This document shows, piece by piece, positions 1 to 5,398 of a DNA stretch of 7,802 bases. The position numbers and the translations under genes are program-made. This stretch comes from an uncultured bacterium (GTDB lineage Bacteria > Bacillota > Clostridia > Oscillospirales > Oscillospiraceae): assembly GCA_949288405.1 (NCBI GenBank), contig CASEKM010000140.1:1-7802 (forward strand), in the 5' to 3' direction. The notes under the pieces are model-generated. The model saw nothing but the letters and a program-made list of their open reading frames with translations. It was not told where the DNA came from and made no database searches. Position 1 is the first letter of the stretch. Every line of letters starts with the position of its first letter.

Positions 1-1245
1 GCCGGAGGGGCGCTCCGCCCGGCAGAGGTCCCCGTTCCGGGTGCAGTCCCACCGGTGGAACTCGTGGGCGGCGATGGTCTCCCCCTGTCTCAGGTAGGGA
101 GTATCCCCCCGGGCGGTGAGGGTGACGTAGCCGAACCGCTGCAGCCGTGAGGTCTTCACCCCCGCCCCGCCCAGCGCCCCGGCCATGGGCCAGGCGCTCC
201 CCTCCGGGTCCTCCAGGGTCTTTTGCAGGTAGAGGAAGCCCCCGCACTCCGCCAGCGCGGGCATGCCGCCTTCCACGGCCCGGCGCACCGCCTCCCGCAT
301 GGGGGCGTTCCCGCTGAGGGCCCGGGCGTGGAGCTCCGGGTAACCGCCCCCCAGGTACAGGCCGCAGCTCCCCGGGGGGAGCCCCCGGTCCTCCGTGGGA
401 GAAAAGAACGCCAGCCGGGCCCCCGCCCGGCGCAGCTCGTCCAGGTTGTCCTCGTAATAGAAGCAGAAGGCCCCGTCCCGGGCCACGGCCACCACCGGGC
501 CCTCCGGGTCCTCCTCCGCCGGGAGGAGGGGCGCCCCCTCCAGAGGCGGGGCGCTCCGGGCCAGGGCAAAGATCCCCTCCAGATCGGCGGTCTCCTCCAG
601 CTGGTCCGCCAGCCGGTCCAGCTTTCCCTGGAGGTCCCGGATCTCTCCGGGGGTGAACAGGCCCAGGTGGCGGCTGGGCAGCTCCGCCTGGGGCACAACG
701 GGCAGGAAGCCCAGCACAGGCAGGCCGGTCTCCCCCTGGATGGCCGGGGCCAGCAGGCCGGCCATCCGCTGGGTACAGCCGTTGAGCAGCACCCCGCCGA
801 TCTGGCTTTGGGCGCGGAAGGTCTGAAGGCCCTTTACCAGGGCGGCCAGGGTGAGCGCCGTCCCCTGAGGGCGGACCACCAGCAGGACGGGGGTGTCCGT
901 GGTCCGGGCCAGGCGCCAGCTGCTGGCCTCATCGGTATTTCCGATCCCGTCATACAGGCCCATGACCCCCTCCAGCACCGCCAGCCCCCGGCCGGAGGCG
1001 GCGCCGGCCAGGCGGCGGCGCACCTCCGCCTCCCCGGAGAAGAACAGGTCCAGGTTCCGGCTGGGCAGGCCCAGCACCGCCCGGTGGAACATGGGGTCGA
1101 TGTAGTCCGGGCCGCACTTGAAGGCGCAGGGAGCCAGACCCCGCCGCTGGGCCGCCCGGAGCAGGCCGCAGGTCACGGTGGTCTTGCCGCTCCCGCTGAA
1201 GGGAGCGGCCACCAGCAGCCGGGGCAGATCACGCCGCTCCGTCAC
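1..1245 (-). CDS. cbiA: Cobyrinate a,c-diamide synthase CbiA, 3' end outside window
   Basis: This enzyme makes cobyrinic acid a,c-diamide from cobyrinic acid with ATP and glutamine, a cytoplasmic step of the anaerobic cobalamin pathway. The 415 codons present read without interruption from a GTG at 1245. The N-terminal half is a DTBS-like synthetase domain with a P-loop, APFSGSGKTT (residues 14-23), and the family motif KCGPDYIDP (about 43-51). The C-terminal half is a class I glutamine amidotransferase domain with nucleophile Cys334 in LAECGGFLYL and the catalytic His394 in AAHEFHRW. The family is usually about 450-460 residues, so roughly 40 are missing beyond the window edge. The GTG start is chosen because the purine-rich GAGGAGAGGGAGGGG lies just upstream and the P-loop follows at the usual distance. 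A promoter precedes it, and no cobalamin riboswitch fits in the short leader. Hydrogenobyrinate synthase (CobB) is a close homologue, but an anaerobe makes CbiA the likelier name. Confidence 0.93.
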   Translation of the reverse strand, partial: MTERRDLPRLLVAAPFSGSGKTTVTCGLLRAAQRRGLAPCAFKCGPDYIDPMFHRAVLGLPSRNLDLFFSGEAEVRRRLAGAASGRGLAVLEGVMGLYDGIGNTDEASSWRLARTTDTPVLLVVRPQGTALTLAALVKGLQTFRAQSQIGGVLLNGCTQRMAGLLAPAIQGETGLPVLGFLPVVPQAELPSRHLGLFTPGEIRDLQGKLDRLADQLEETADLEGIFALARSAPPLEGAPLLPAEEDPEGPVVAVARDGAFCFYYEDNLDELRRAGARLAFFSPTEDRGLPPGSCGLYLGGGYPELHARALSGNAPMREAVRRAVEGGMPALAECGGFLYLQKTLEDPEGSAWPMAGALGGAGVKTSRLQRFGYVTLTARGDTPYLRQGETIAAHEFHRWDCTRNGDLCRAERPSG

Positions 1246-1284
1246 AGGCACCCCTCCCTCTCCTCACAAAATACCATAAAATTT

Positions 1285-1313
1285 ATTATACCGGAGTTGT
1301 GGGGAAAAAGCAA
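1285..1313 (-). promoter_or_regulatory. Probable sigma-A promoter of cbiA
   Basis: On the minus strand a perfect -10 box TATAAT (1285-1290) stands 17 bases after TTGCTT (1308-1313), which matches the -35 consensus only in its first three bases. It lies 40 bases ahead of the cbiA GTG, giving a leader of roughly 30 bases. The -35 overlaps the end of the hairpin terminator, so cbiA seems to start a separate transcription unit right behind yebC. The weak -35 suggests either a modest promoter or help from an activator. Confidence 0.6.
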
Positions 1314-1351
1314 ATAGAGATTGGGACTCCGGTGAATCCCAATCTCTATTT
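1305..1351 (-). terminator. Rho-independent terminator behind yebC
   Basis: A perfect 15-base inverted repeat, AAATAGAGATTGGGA (1312-1326) and TCCCAATCTCTATTT (1337-1351), encloses a 10-base loop. Read on the minus strand the hairpin is followed by GCTTTTTC, a short T-run, which fits termination of the yebC transcript. It sits 180 bases past the yebC stop, which is far for a terminator. The structure is symmetrical, but the plus strand has no T-run and no plus-strand gene is seen. Confidence 0.7.
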
Positions 1352-1443
1352 CAGGTGTTTCCCGCGGCGGCTCCGGCCCTTCTGCACGACAGCTGTGTGT
1401 CATAACAGAAGAAGTCATGTATGTCGCAGTTCAAGCAACAGAT

Positions 1444-1482
1444 TCTATAACTCAAAATCGAACGCCAAAAACAAGTTATAGA
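1444..1482. repeat. Inverted repeat in the yebC-cbiA gap
   Basis: TCTATAACT (1444-1452) and AGTTATAGA (1474-1482) are exact reverse complements separated by 21 bases. They lie in an AT-rich stretch of about 110 bases that differs from the GC-rich surroundings. No open frame with family resemblance is present there. The function is unknown: it could be a 3' untranslated structure of yebC, a binding site, or an old insertion remnant. Confidence 0.45.
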
Positions 1483-1532
1483 TTTTCTGCAAAACTGCAA
1501 AATTACTGTCGAAATCCGTTCAAAAAGTTTAT

Positions 1533-2261
1533 TCAGTCCTGCTCCCAGTTGTGGTACACATTCTGGACATCGTCGTTGTCCTCCAGGAACTCCAGGAGCT
1601 TCTCCATGTTCTTGATGTCCTCTTCGCTGGTGAGCTTCACGTAGTTCTGGGGGACCATCTGCACGGAGGCCTCCAGGAAGGTGTAGCCCTTGCCCTCCAG
1701 GGCGGCCACCACGTCGTTGAAGGCGTCGGGGTCGGTGTAGATCTCGAACACCTCGTCGTCGGCCTGCATGTCGTCGGCGCCGCACTCCAGGGCGTCCATC
1801 ATCACCGTGTCTTCGTCCAGGTCCTCGGAGTCCAGCACGATGACGCCCTTCTTGTCAAAGGACCAGGACACGCACCCGGTGGCGCCCAGGCCCTTGCCGT
1901 ACTTGTCCAGCAGGTGGCGCACCTCGGGGGCGGTGCGGTTGCGGTTGTCGGTGAGGGCGTCCACGATGATGGCCACGCCGTTGGGGCCGTAGCCCTCGTA
2001 CACCACGCTCTCGAAGTTGTCGGTGTTGCCGGCGCCCAGCGCCTTGTCGATGGTGCGCTTGATGTTGTCGTTGGGCATGTTGGCCGCCTTGGCCTTGGCG
2101 ATGACCGCCGCCAGGCGGGAGTTGTTGGCGGGGTCGCCGCTGCCGCCCGTCTTGACCGCCACGATCATCTCGCGGGCGATCTTGGTAAAGATCTGAGACC
2201 GCTTGGCGTCTGCCGCGCCCTTGGTCTTCTGTATGTTGTGCCACTTGGAATGTCCGGACAT
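1533..2261 (-). CDS. yebC: YebC/PmpR family protein
   Basis: A full-length member (242 residues, family about 240-250) of the YebC/PmpR family. Members have been described as DNA-binding transcriptional regulators, and more recently some as ribosome-associated factors that ease translation of difficult proline-rich stretches. Which role applies here cannot be read from sequence. The hallmark N-terminus MSGHSKWHNIQKTKGAADAKR is intact, followed by the helical region with NMPNDNIKRTIDKA (about 61-74), the central YEGYGPNGVAIIVDALTDN (about 88-106) and the acidic third domain ending in NVYHNWEQD. The ATG at 2261 is fixed by this N-terminus and by the purine-rich AGAAGGGAAG upstream. It has its own strong promoter, and a hairpin terminator lies downstream, so it is probably monocistronic. 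No anomalies are seen. Confidence 0.97.
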   Translation of the reverse strand: MSGHSKWHNIQKTKGAADAKRSQIFTKIAREMIVAVKTGGSGDPANNSRLAAVIAKAKAANMPNDNIKRTIDKALGAGNTDNFESVVYEGYGPNGVAIIVDALTDNRNRTAPEVRHLLDKYGKGLGATGCVSWSFDKKGVIVLDSEDLDEDTVMMDALECGADDMQADDEVFEIYTDPDAFNDVVAALEGKGYTFLEASVQMVPQNYVKLTSEEDIKNMEKLLEFLEDNDDVQNVYHNWEQD

Positions 2262-2303
2262 GAATATCTTCCCTTCTGTGAGTTTCAGTTCAAAAGCGCC
2301 AAT

Positions 2304-2332
2304 ATTATATCACTCATGCCAGGGTTTGACAA
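2304..2332 (-). promoter_or_regulatory. Strong sigma-A promoter of yebC
   Basis: Minus-strand TTGTCA (2327-2332, one mismatch to TTGACA), a 17-base spacer and a perfect TATAAT (2304-2309). A TG one base ahead of the -10 gives an extended -10 element. It ends 42 bases ahead of the yebC ATG and begins 20 bases past the nif3-like stop, so yebC is transcribed independently of trmK-nif3. No clear terminator separates the two units. An 8-base CCGGCCGG palindrome (2335-2342) sits just upstream of the -35. Confidence 0.85.
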
Positions 2333-2352
2333 CCCCGGCCGGAAAAATTGGC

Positions 2353-3150
2353 TCAGACGCACCCATAGGCCTCCCGGTGCACCTGGGAGAGCTGGATGGG
2401 GATCCCCGGGAACTTCAGCGCCAGGTACTGCACCAGCTTGGGGCAGACCACGTTCTCGGTGGCGTAGTGGCCCGCGTCCATGAGGGTAAGGCCCAGGGCC
2501 TTGGCCTCCAAAAACTGGTCGTACTTCACGTCGGCGGTGACAAAGGTGTCGCACCCGGCGGCCAGGGCGTCCGAGAGCATGGAGCCGCAGGAGCCGCCCC
2601 CCACCGCCACCCGGCGCACCGGCTTCCCGCCGTCCGCGAAGCGCACCCCGGCGGCGCTCAGCTTCTCCTTTACAAAGGCGGCGTACTCCCCGGCGGACAG
2701 GCCGGCGGCGTGGCACAGGCCCACCCGGCCCACGCCGTAGGGCTGTCCGTTCCGGTCCACGCCGTCCTGGCAGAGCTGCTCCAGCTCCGTGAGCTCCAGC
2801 GCCTGGGCCAGGCACACGTTCACGCCCCCCTGGGCGGCGTCCAGGTTGGTGTGGGCGCAGATGGCCGCCACCCCCCGCTCCGCCAGGGCCAGCAGGGTCC
2901 GCCCGGTGGGGGTCTCGTCGGTGAGGCGCTTCACCGGGTGGAAGATCACCGGGTGGTGGGAGACGATCAGGTCCGCCCCCCAGGCCGCCGCCTCCTCCGC
3001 CACCGCCTCCGTGATGTCCAGAGACACCAGGATCTTGCGCACCTCCCGGTCTCCCCGCCCCACCAGGAATCCAGCGTTGTCAAAATCCATCTGGGTCTCA
3101 AAGGGAGCCCACCGGTCCAGCTCCTGAAAGATCTCTCTCACGGTTGCCAT
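2353..3150 (-). CDS. Nif3-like dinuclear metal centre protein
   Basis: A 265-residue Nif3/YqfO/YbgI family protein (DUF34). Structures of relatives show hexameric rings with a two-metal site, and some members have been called GTP cyclohydrolase I type 2, but the true reaction is not settled. Metal ligands expected for the family are visible: SHHP (residues 64-67), AHTNLDAAQGGVN (about 99-111) and AGHYATE (about 226-232) near the C-terminus. The length fits the short form that lacks the PII-like insert of Bacillus YqfO (about 370 residues). The open frame continues far upstream into trmK, but the ATG at 3150 is chosen because AGGAG precedes it by about 8 bases and MATVREIFQELDRWAP is a typical beginning. 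It overlaps the end of trmK by 13 bases, implying translational coupling. The trmK-nif3 pairing is common in Firmicutes. Confidence 0.93.
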   Translation of the reverse strand: MATVREIFQELDRWAPFETQMDFDNAGFLVGRGDREVRKILVSLDITEAVAEEAAAWGADLIVSHHPVIFHPVKRLTDETPTGRTLLALAERGVAAICAHTNLDAAQGGVNVCLAQALELTELEQLCQDGVDRNGQPYGVGRVGLCHAAGLSAGEYAAFVKEKLSAAGVRFADGGKPVRRVAVGGGSCGSMLSDALAAGCDTFVTADVKYDQFLEAKALGLTLMDAGHYATENVVCPKLVQYLALKFPGIPIQLSQVHREAYGCV

Positions 3151-3845
3151 CTGTCCCACTCCTCCTTCATGTCCAGCAGGCCCTTGCGCACCTGCTCCAG
3201 TTCCCGCTTTCGGGCCTCTCCCCTGCCCTCCCGGGCACGGGCCAGGCCGTCTATGGCCCGGTCCAGCTTCTGGACCAGCCCCGCCAGGTACTCCCCCCGC
3301 AGGGGGTCCCGGCTCTGCCGCCCCGCCCACAGCTCCGCCGGGGCGAGGGGGCCCATCTCCCCGGCCCGGACGTCCATGACCACATAGATCACATCCTCCT
3401 CCCGGGCCAGGCGCTCCCCCTGGATCGCATAGCCGTTCTCTCCCAGCCACTTCCGCAGGTCGGGCAGGGAGCTCATGGGCTGGAGCACCAGGGGGACCCG
3501 CCTCTCCCGCACCCAGGGGGCCGCCTGTAAAATCTGGGCGATGGTCTCGCCCCCCATGCCGGCGATGACCACCGCGTCGGTCTCCTCCGGGCGGATGCCC
3601 CGCAGGCCGTCGCACAGGCGGAAGGCCATCTTCTCCTGACAGCCGTACTGCCGGGCGGTCTCCTTGGCCCGGAGCAGGGGGCCGTGGCGCAGGTCGGCGG
3701 CGATGGTAAAGGGGATCTTCCCCTCCAGCAGCAGGGCGGCGGGCAGATAGGCGTGGTCGGTGCCGATGTCCGCCAGCCGGGCCCCGGCGGGCACCAGGTC
3801 CGCCGCCGTGCGCAGGCGCGGAGTCAGTTCAATGGTATGTCTCAT
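3138..3845 (-). CDS. trmK: tRNA (adenine(22)-N(1))-methyltransferase TrmK
   Basis: A 235-residue SAM-dependent enzyme that methylates N1 of adenine 22 in the tRNA D-arm region. The Rossmann-type domain shows the SAM-binding loop ADIGTDHAYLP (residues 25-35), the family signature AVVIAGMGGE (91-100) and LQPM (121-124). The C-terminal stretch from about 178 onward is rich in Arg, Glu and Lys and is likely the coiled coil seen in the family. Length matches Bacillus subtilis TrmK (about 238). The ATG at 3845 has GAGGA about 8 bases upstream and the usual ELTPRL beginning. No convincing promoter is seen in the 96 bases between it and the DUF1858 gene, so it may depend on readthrough of the intervening terminator or on a non-consensus promoter. 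It overlaps the nif3-like gene by 13 bases. Confidence 0.95.
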   Translation of the reverse strand: MRHTIELTPRLRTAADLVPAGARLADIGTDHAYLPAALLLEGKIPFTIAADLRHGPLLRAKETARQYGCQEKMAFRLCDGLRGIRPEETDAVVIAGMGGETIAQILQAAPWVRERRVPLVLQPMSSLPDLRKWLGENGYAIQGERLAREEDVIYVVMDVRAGEMGPLAPAELWAGRQSRDPLRGEYLAGLVQKLDRAIDGLARAREGRGEARKRELEQVRKGLLDMKEEWDRWQP

Positions 3846-3887
3846 AGCGTCCTCGTCTCTGAAAAACTCTCAATTTCGTCTGGATAA

Positions 3888-3917
3888 GGAAAACCGGGGC
3901 GGATCACTCCGCCCCGG
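3888..3917 (-). terminator. Terminator behind the DUF1858 gene
   Basis: A perfect 10-base stem, CCGGGGCGGA (3894-3903) with TCCGCCCCGG (3908-3917), and a TCAC loop. On the minus strand it is followed by TTTTCC, consistent with an intrinsic terminator 25 bases after the DUF1858 stop. The T-run is short, so partial readthrough into trmK is possible. Confidence 0.8.
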
Positions 3918-3941
3918 CCTCACTGGTACCGCTGTGCCGAC

Positions 3942-4145
3942 TTACTCGCCCTGGGCGATCATGGCGTTGACCTGAGCCAGCAGGTCGTCCACTTCCACCC
4001 CGTGGACCATGCAGGCCTGCTCCACGGTCTCGCCCCGGGAGGCGGGGCAGCCCAGGCAGTGCATCCCGATGTTCATGAACAGGGGGGCGGTCTGAGGGGC
4101 AATGGTCAGAATATCACCGATGATGGTGTCCTTTGTAATGGTCAT
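3942..4145 (-). CDS. DUF1858 redox-disulfide domain protein
   Basis: A 67-residue protein made of a single DUF1858 domain (the 'hybrid cluster protein-associated redox disulfide' type). The sequence begins MTITKDTIIGDIL, has the central GMHCLGCP with the CxxC pair Cys30-Cys33, and continues SRGETVEQA to the C-terminal helix VDDLLAQVNAMI. The two cysteines are thought to form a redox-active disulfide or to bind a ligand; the exact function is unknown. A longer reading from an ATG at 4160 would add five residues, but those codons contain the Shine-Dalgarno GGAGGAG, so the ATG at 4145 is chosen. It is probably monocistronic, with its own promoter and terminator. No hybrid cluster protein gene is visible nearby. 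Confidence 0.92.
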   Translation of the reverse strand: MTITKDTIIGDILTIAPQTAPLFMNIGMHCLGCPASRGETVEQACMVHGVEVDDLLAQVNAMIAQGE

Positions 4146-4151
4146 GGGAAT

Positions 4152-4158
4152 CTCCTCC
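4152..4158 (-). promoter_or_regulatory. Shine-Dalgarno site that sets the DUF1858 start
   Basis: Minus-strand GGAGGAG sits six bases ahead of the ATG at 4145. It lies inside the codons that would be translated from the in-frame ATG at 4160, which itself has no ribosome binding site. This decides for the shorter 67-residue protein. Confidence 0.85.
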
Positions 4159-4180
4159 ATTCATCTTGGGTTACGAGAGT

Positions 4181-4209
4181 AGTATAGCCGAAGTTTCGGG
4201 GTTTTTCAA
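4181..4209 (-). promoter_or_regulatory. Sigma-A promoter of the DUF1858 gene, with palindrome in spacer
   Basis: Minus-strand TTGAAA (4204-4209), a 17-base spacer and TATACT (4181-4186), each box close to consensus. The -10 ends 35 bases ahead of the chosen ATG. The spacer contains the palindrome CCGAAGTTTCGG (4188-4199), which could be an operator covered by RNA polymerase. Confidence 0.8.
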
Positions 4210-4279
4210 TGGAAATTTTCAAAAATCTCGGGAAACCCGCCGGGACGGCAGGGAGACCGGCCCGTTTCCGAAACGGCAC

Positions 4280-4312
4280 AAAAAAGGACGCCCGGCTGGG
4301 CGCCCTTTTTTT
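4280..4312 (-). terminator. Terminator behind the zinc-ribbon gene
   Basis: A GC-rich hairpin, CGCCC (4289-4293), loop GGCT, GGGCG (4298-4302), extended by a one-base mismatch into AAAAAAGG pairing with CCTTTTTT. T-runs are available on both strands, so it could work in either direction. On the minus strand it lies 13 bases past the stop of the zinc-ribbon gene, which it most likely serves. Confidence 0.88.
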
Positions 4313-4325
4313 CATAGACTGGCAA

Positions 4326-4607
4326 TCAGCCCTGCTGCTCGCGCATCTTGGCGAAGCACTCGCTGCAGTAGACGGGACGGTCGGACTTGGGCTCGAAAGG
4401 CACCCGAGCCTCGCCGCCGCAGGCAGCGCAGGTGGCGGTGAAGTACTCGCGGGGGCCGCGGGCGGCGTTCTTCCGAGCGTCGCGGCAGGCCTTGCAGCGC
4501 TGGGGCTCGTTCTGGAAGCCGCGCTCGGCATAGAACTCCTGCTCACCGGCGGTGAAGGTAAACTCCTTGCCGCACTCCTTACATACCAGGATCTTGTCTT
4601 CGTACAT
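4326..4607 (-). CDS. Double zinc-ribbon (CxxC-x17-CxxC) protein
   Basis: A 93-residue protein with four CxxC pairs: Cys9/12, Cys38/41, Cys60/63 and Cys81/84. The first two form the N-terminal zinc-ribbon beginning VCKECGKEFTF, a family known only as 'probable zinc-ribbon'. The last two are spaced by exactly 17 residues and match the CxxC-x17-CxxC domain. Two structural zinc sites are expected. No catalytic residues are visible and the function is unknown; nucleic-acid or protein binding is a guess. The ATG at 4607 follows GAGAGGG by about eight bases. It starts 60 bases after the sigma-factor stop, and no convincing promoter lies between, so it may share the sigma gene's transcript. A good terminator follows. 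Confidence 0.9.
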   Translation of the reverse strand: MYEDKILVCKECGKEFTFTAGEQEFYAERGFQNEPQRCKACRDARKNAARGPREYFTATCAACGGEARVPFEPKSDRPVYCSECFAKMREQQG

Positions 4608-4667
4608 TTGGTTTCCCTCTCTTTGACTCGTTACCCATAGACTTGCTTGGGTGGTGTAATATTGCGA

Positions 4668-5317
4668 TCAGCTCTCGCTGGATGCGCTGGAAGAAAAGTT
4701 CCGGGCCACCTTCCGGCGGATGCGCTGGACCGCGTTGTCCACCGCCTTGGGGGACCGGTTCAGCCGCCGGGCGATCTCTCTGCAGGAGAGGCCGCTTAAA
4801 TAGGGGGACAGGATGCTTGCTTCGAACTCAGACAACTGGCCCTTCAGAGCGTCCAGACGCTCTCTCAGTTCCTCCCTGCCTCCCTGCCAATGATGACATC
4901 TTCCGGGCTCTCTTCGCTGGAAAACAGGTACGCATTGGTTCCGTCAAAAAGAGGGGGTTCGAATGAAACGCTGTGGTTCAAAGGGGAATGTTTGCTGCCC
5001 TGGGCGGCGCGCACTGCGCTGTACAGCCTACTGCGGATACAGATCTCCGCATAGGTGCGGAAGGATGCGTCCCTCCCGCGCTCAAAGCTTCGCACGGCGG
5101 TGAGCAGGCCCAGCATGCCCTCCTGAAACAGGTCCTCGCTGTCTCCCCCCGCCAGAAACAGGGGACGGGCACAGGCGCGCACCAGGCGGCCGTAGCGGCG
5201 GACCAGCTCCTCCTCTGCGGCGGCGCTGCCCGCCCCGGCCAGAAGGCACATTTCCTCGTCCGGTAAGGACTGGAAATCCGGGATCGACTCATTTTTGTTC
5301 CGGTTGCTATCCATCAT
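4668..5317 (-). pseudogene. sigH: SigH-type RNA polymerase sigma factor, frameshifted by an 8-base tandem duplication
   Basis: Two frames together make one sigma-70 family protein resembling sporulation sigma-H (Spo0H). Frame one has the N-terminal region 2: LPDEEMCLLAGAG, ELVRRYGRLVRA, the core-binding DSEDLFQEGMLGLLTAVRSF, ASFRTYAEICIRSRLYSAVR and the SigH-like KHSPLNHSVSF. It stops at 4865 after VIIGREAGRN. The other frame (4668-4871) supplies region 4: ELRERLDALKGQLSEFEASI, then the helix-turn-helix LSCREIARRLNRSPKAVDNAVQRIRRKV. The junction is TCCCTGCC repeated twice (4873-4888, plus strand). Removing one unit joins VIIGREELRERL in frame and gives about 213 residues, close to Bacillus SigH at 218. 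As written, the product lacks region 4 and could not recognise a -35 element. The start is uncertain: no Shine-Dalgarno precedes the ATGs at 5317 and 5314, or the in-frame TTG at 5341. A sequencing error is possible. Confidence 0.88.
4871..4888. repeat. 8-base tandem repeat that causes the sigma-factor frameshift
   Basis: Plus-strand CCTCCCTG repeats with period eight over 18 bases (2.25 units), equivalent on the coding strand to two units of GGCAGGGA plus GG. The unit length is not a multiple of three, so each gain or loss of one unit shifts frame. One unit gives a complete SigH-type protein; two, as here, truncate it. Confidence 0.9.
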
Positions 5318-5341
5318 AAACAAAATGACTGGTTTTGTCAA
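5313..5341 (-). promoter_or_regulatory. Consensus sigma-A-like promoter at the sigma-factor start
   Basis: Minus-strand perfect TTGACA (5336-5341), a 17-base spacer and TATGAT (5313-5318), one mismatch to consensus. It is one of the best matches in the window and lies 58 bases past the glmM stop. It overlaps every plausible start codon upstream of the conserved sigma region 2: the TTG at 5341 is the -35 itself, and the ATGs at 5317 and 5314 lie in or run out of the -10. Either the match is accidental or translation starts further downstream, for example the ATG at 5251. Confidence 0.55.
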
Positions 5342-5350
5342 GGGGTATCC

Positions 5351-5373
5351 GGAAATAATTTGTTCATATTTCC
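5351..5373. repeat. Small inverted repeat between glmM and the sigma gene
   Basis: GGAAATA (5351-5357) and TATTTCC (5367-5373) pair around a nine-base loop, with outer GGG/CCC pairing possible. It lies 26 bases past the glmM stop and could be a weak terminator, but there is no T-run. Confidence 0.3.
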
Positions 5374-5398
5374 ATATCCCTGCATGATCTTTCCAGTT

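Noticed and set aside
223..1317. Plus-strand open frame of 364 codons opposite cbiA
   Set aside because: Low-complexity Gly/Gln/Arg/Pro-rich translation with no family resemblance. The minus strand codes for CbiA with all motifs, and GC-rich codons leave the opposite strand free of stops.
1242..1418. Minus-strand 58-codon frame ending on the cbiA start
   Set aside because: It runs straight through the terminator hairpin and the cbiA promoter and has no ribosome binding site, so it is not considered a gene.
2203..3387. Plus-strand open frame of 394 codons opposite nif3 and trmK
   Set aside because: Same kind of shadow: it spans two well-identified genes and their intergenic promoter, and its product is Gly/His/Leu-rich without domains.
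4608..4667. Possible promoter for the zinc-ribbon gene
   Set aside because: Candidate boxes such as TTACAC and TATGGG have wrong spacing and weak match; nothing convincing was found.
4865..4888. Programmed ribosomal frameshift in the sigma gene
   Set aside because: There is no slippery heptamer or downstream pseudoknot, and an exact 8-base tandem duplication explains the shift fully.
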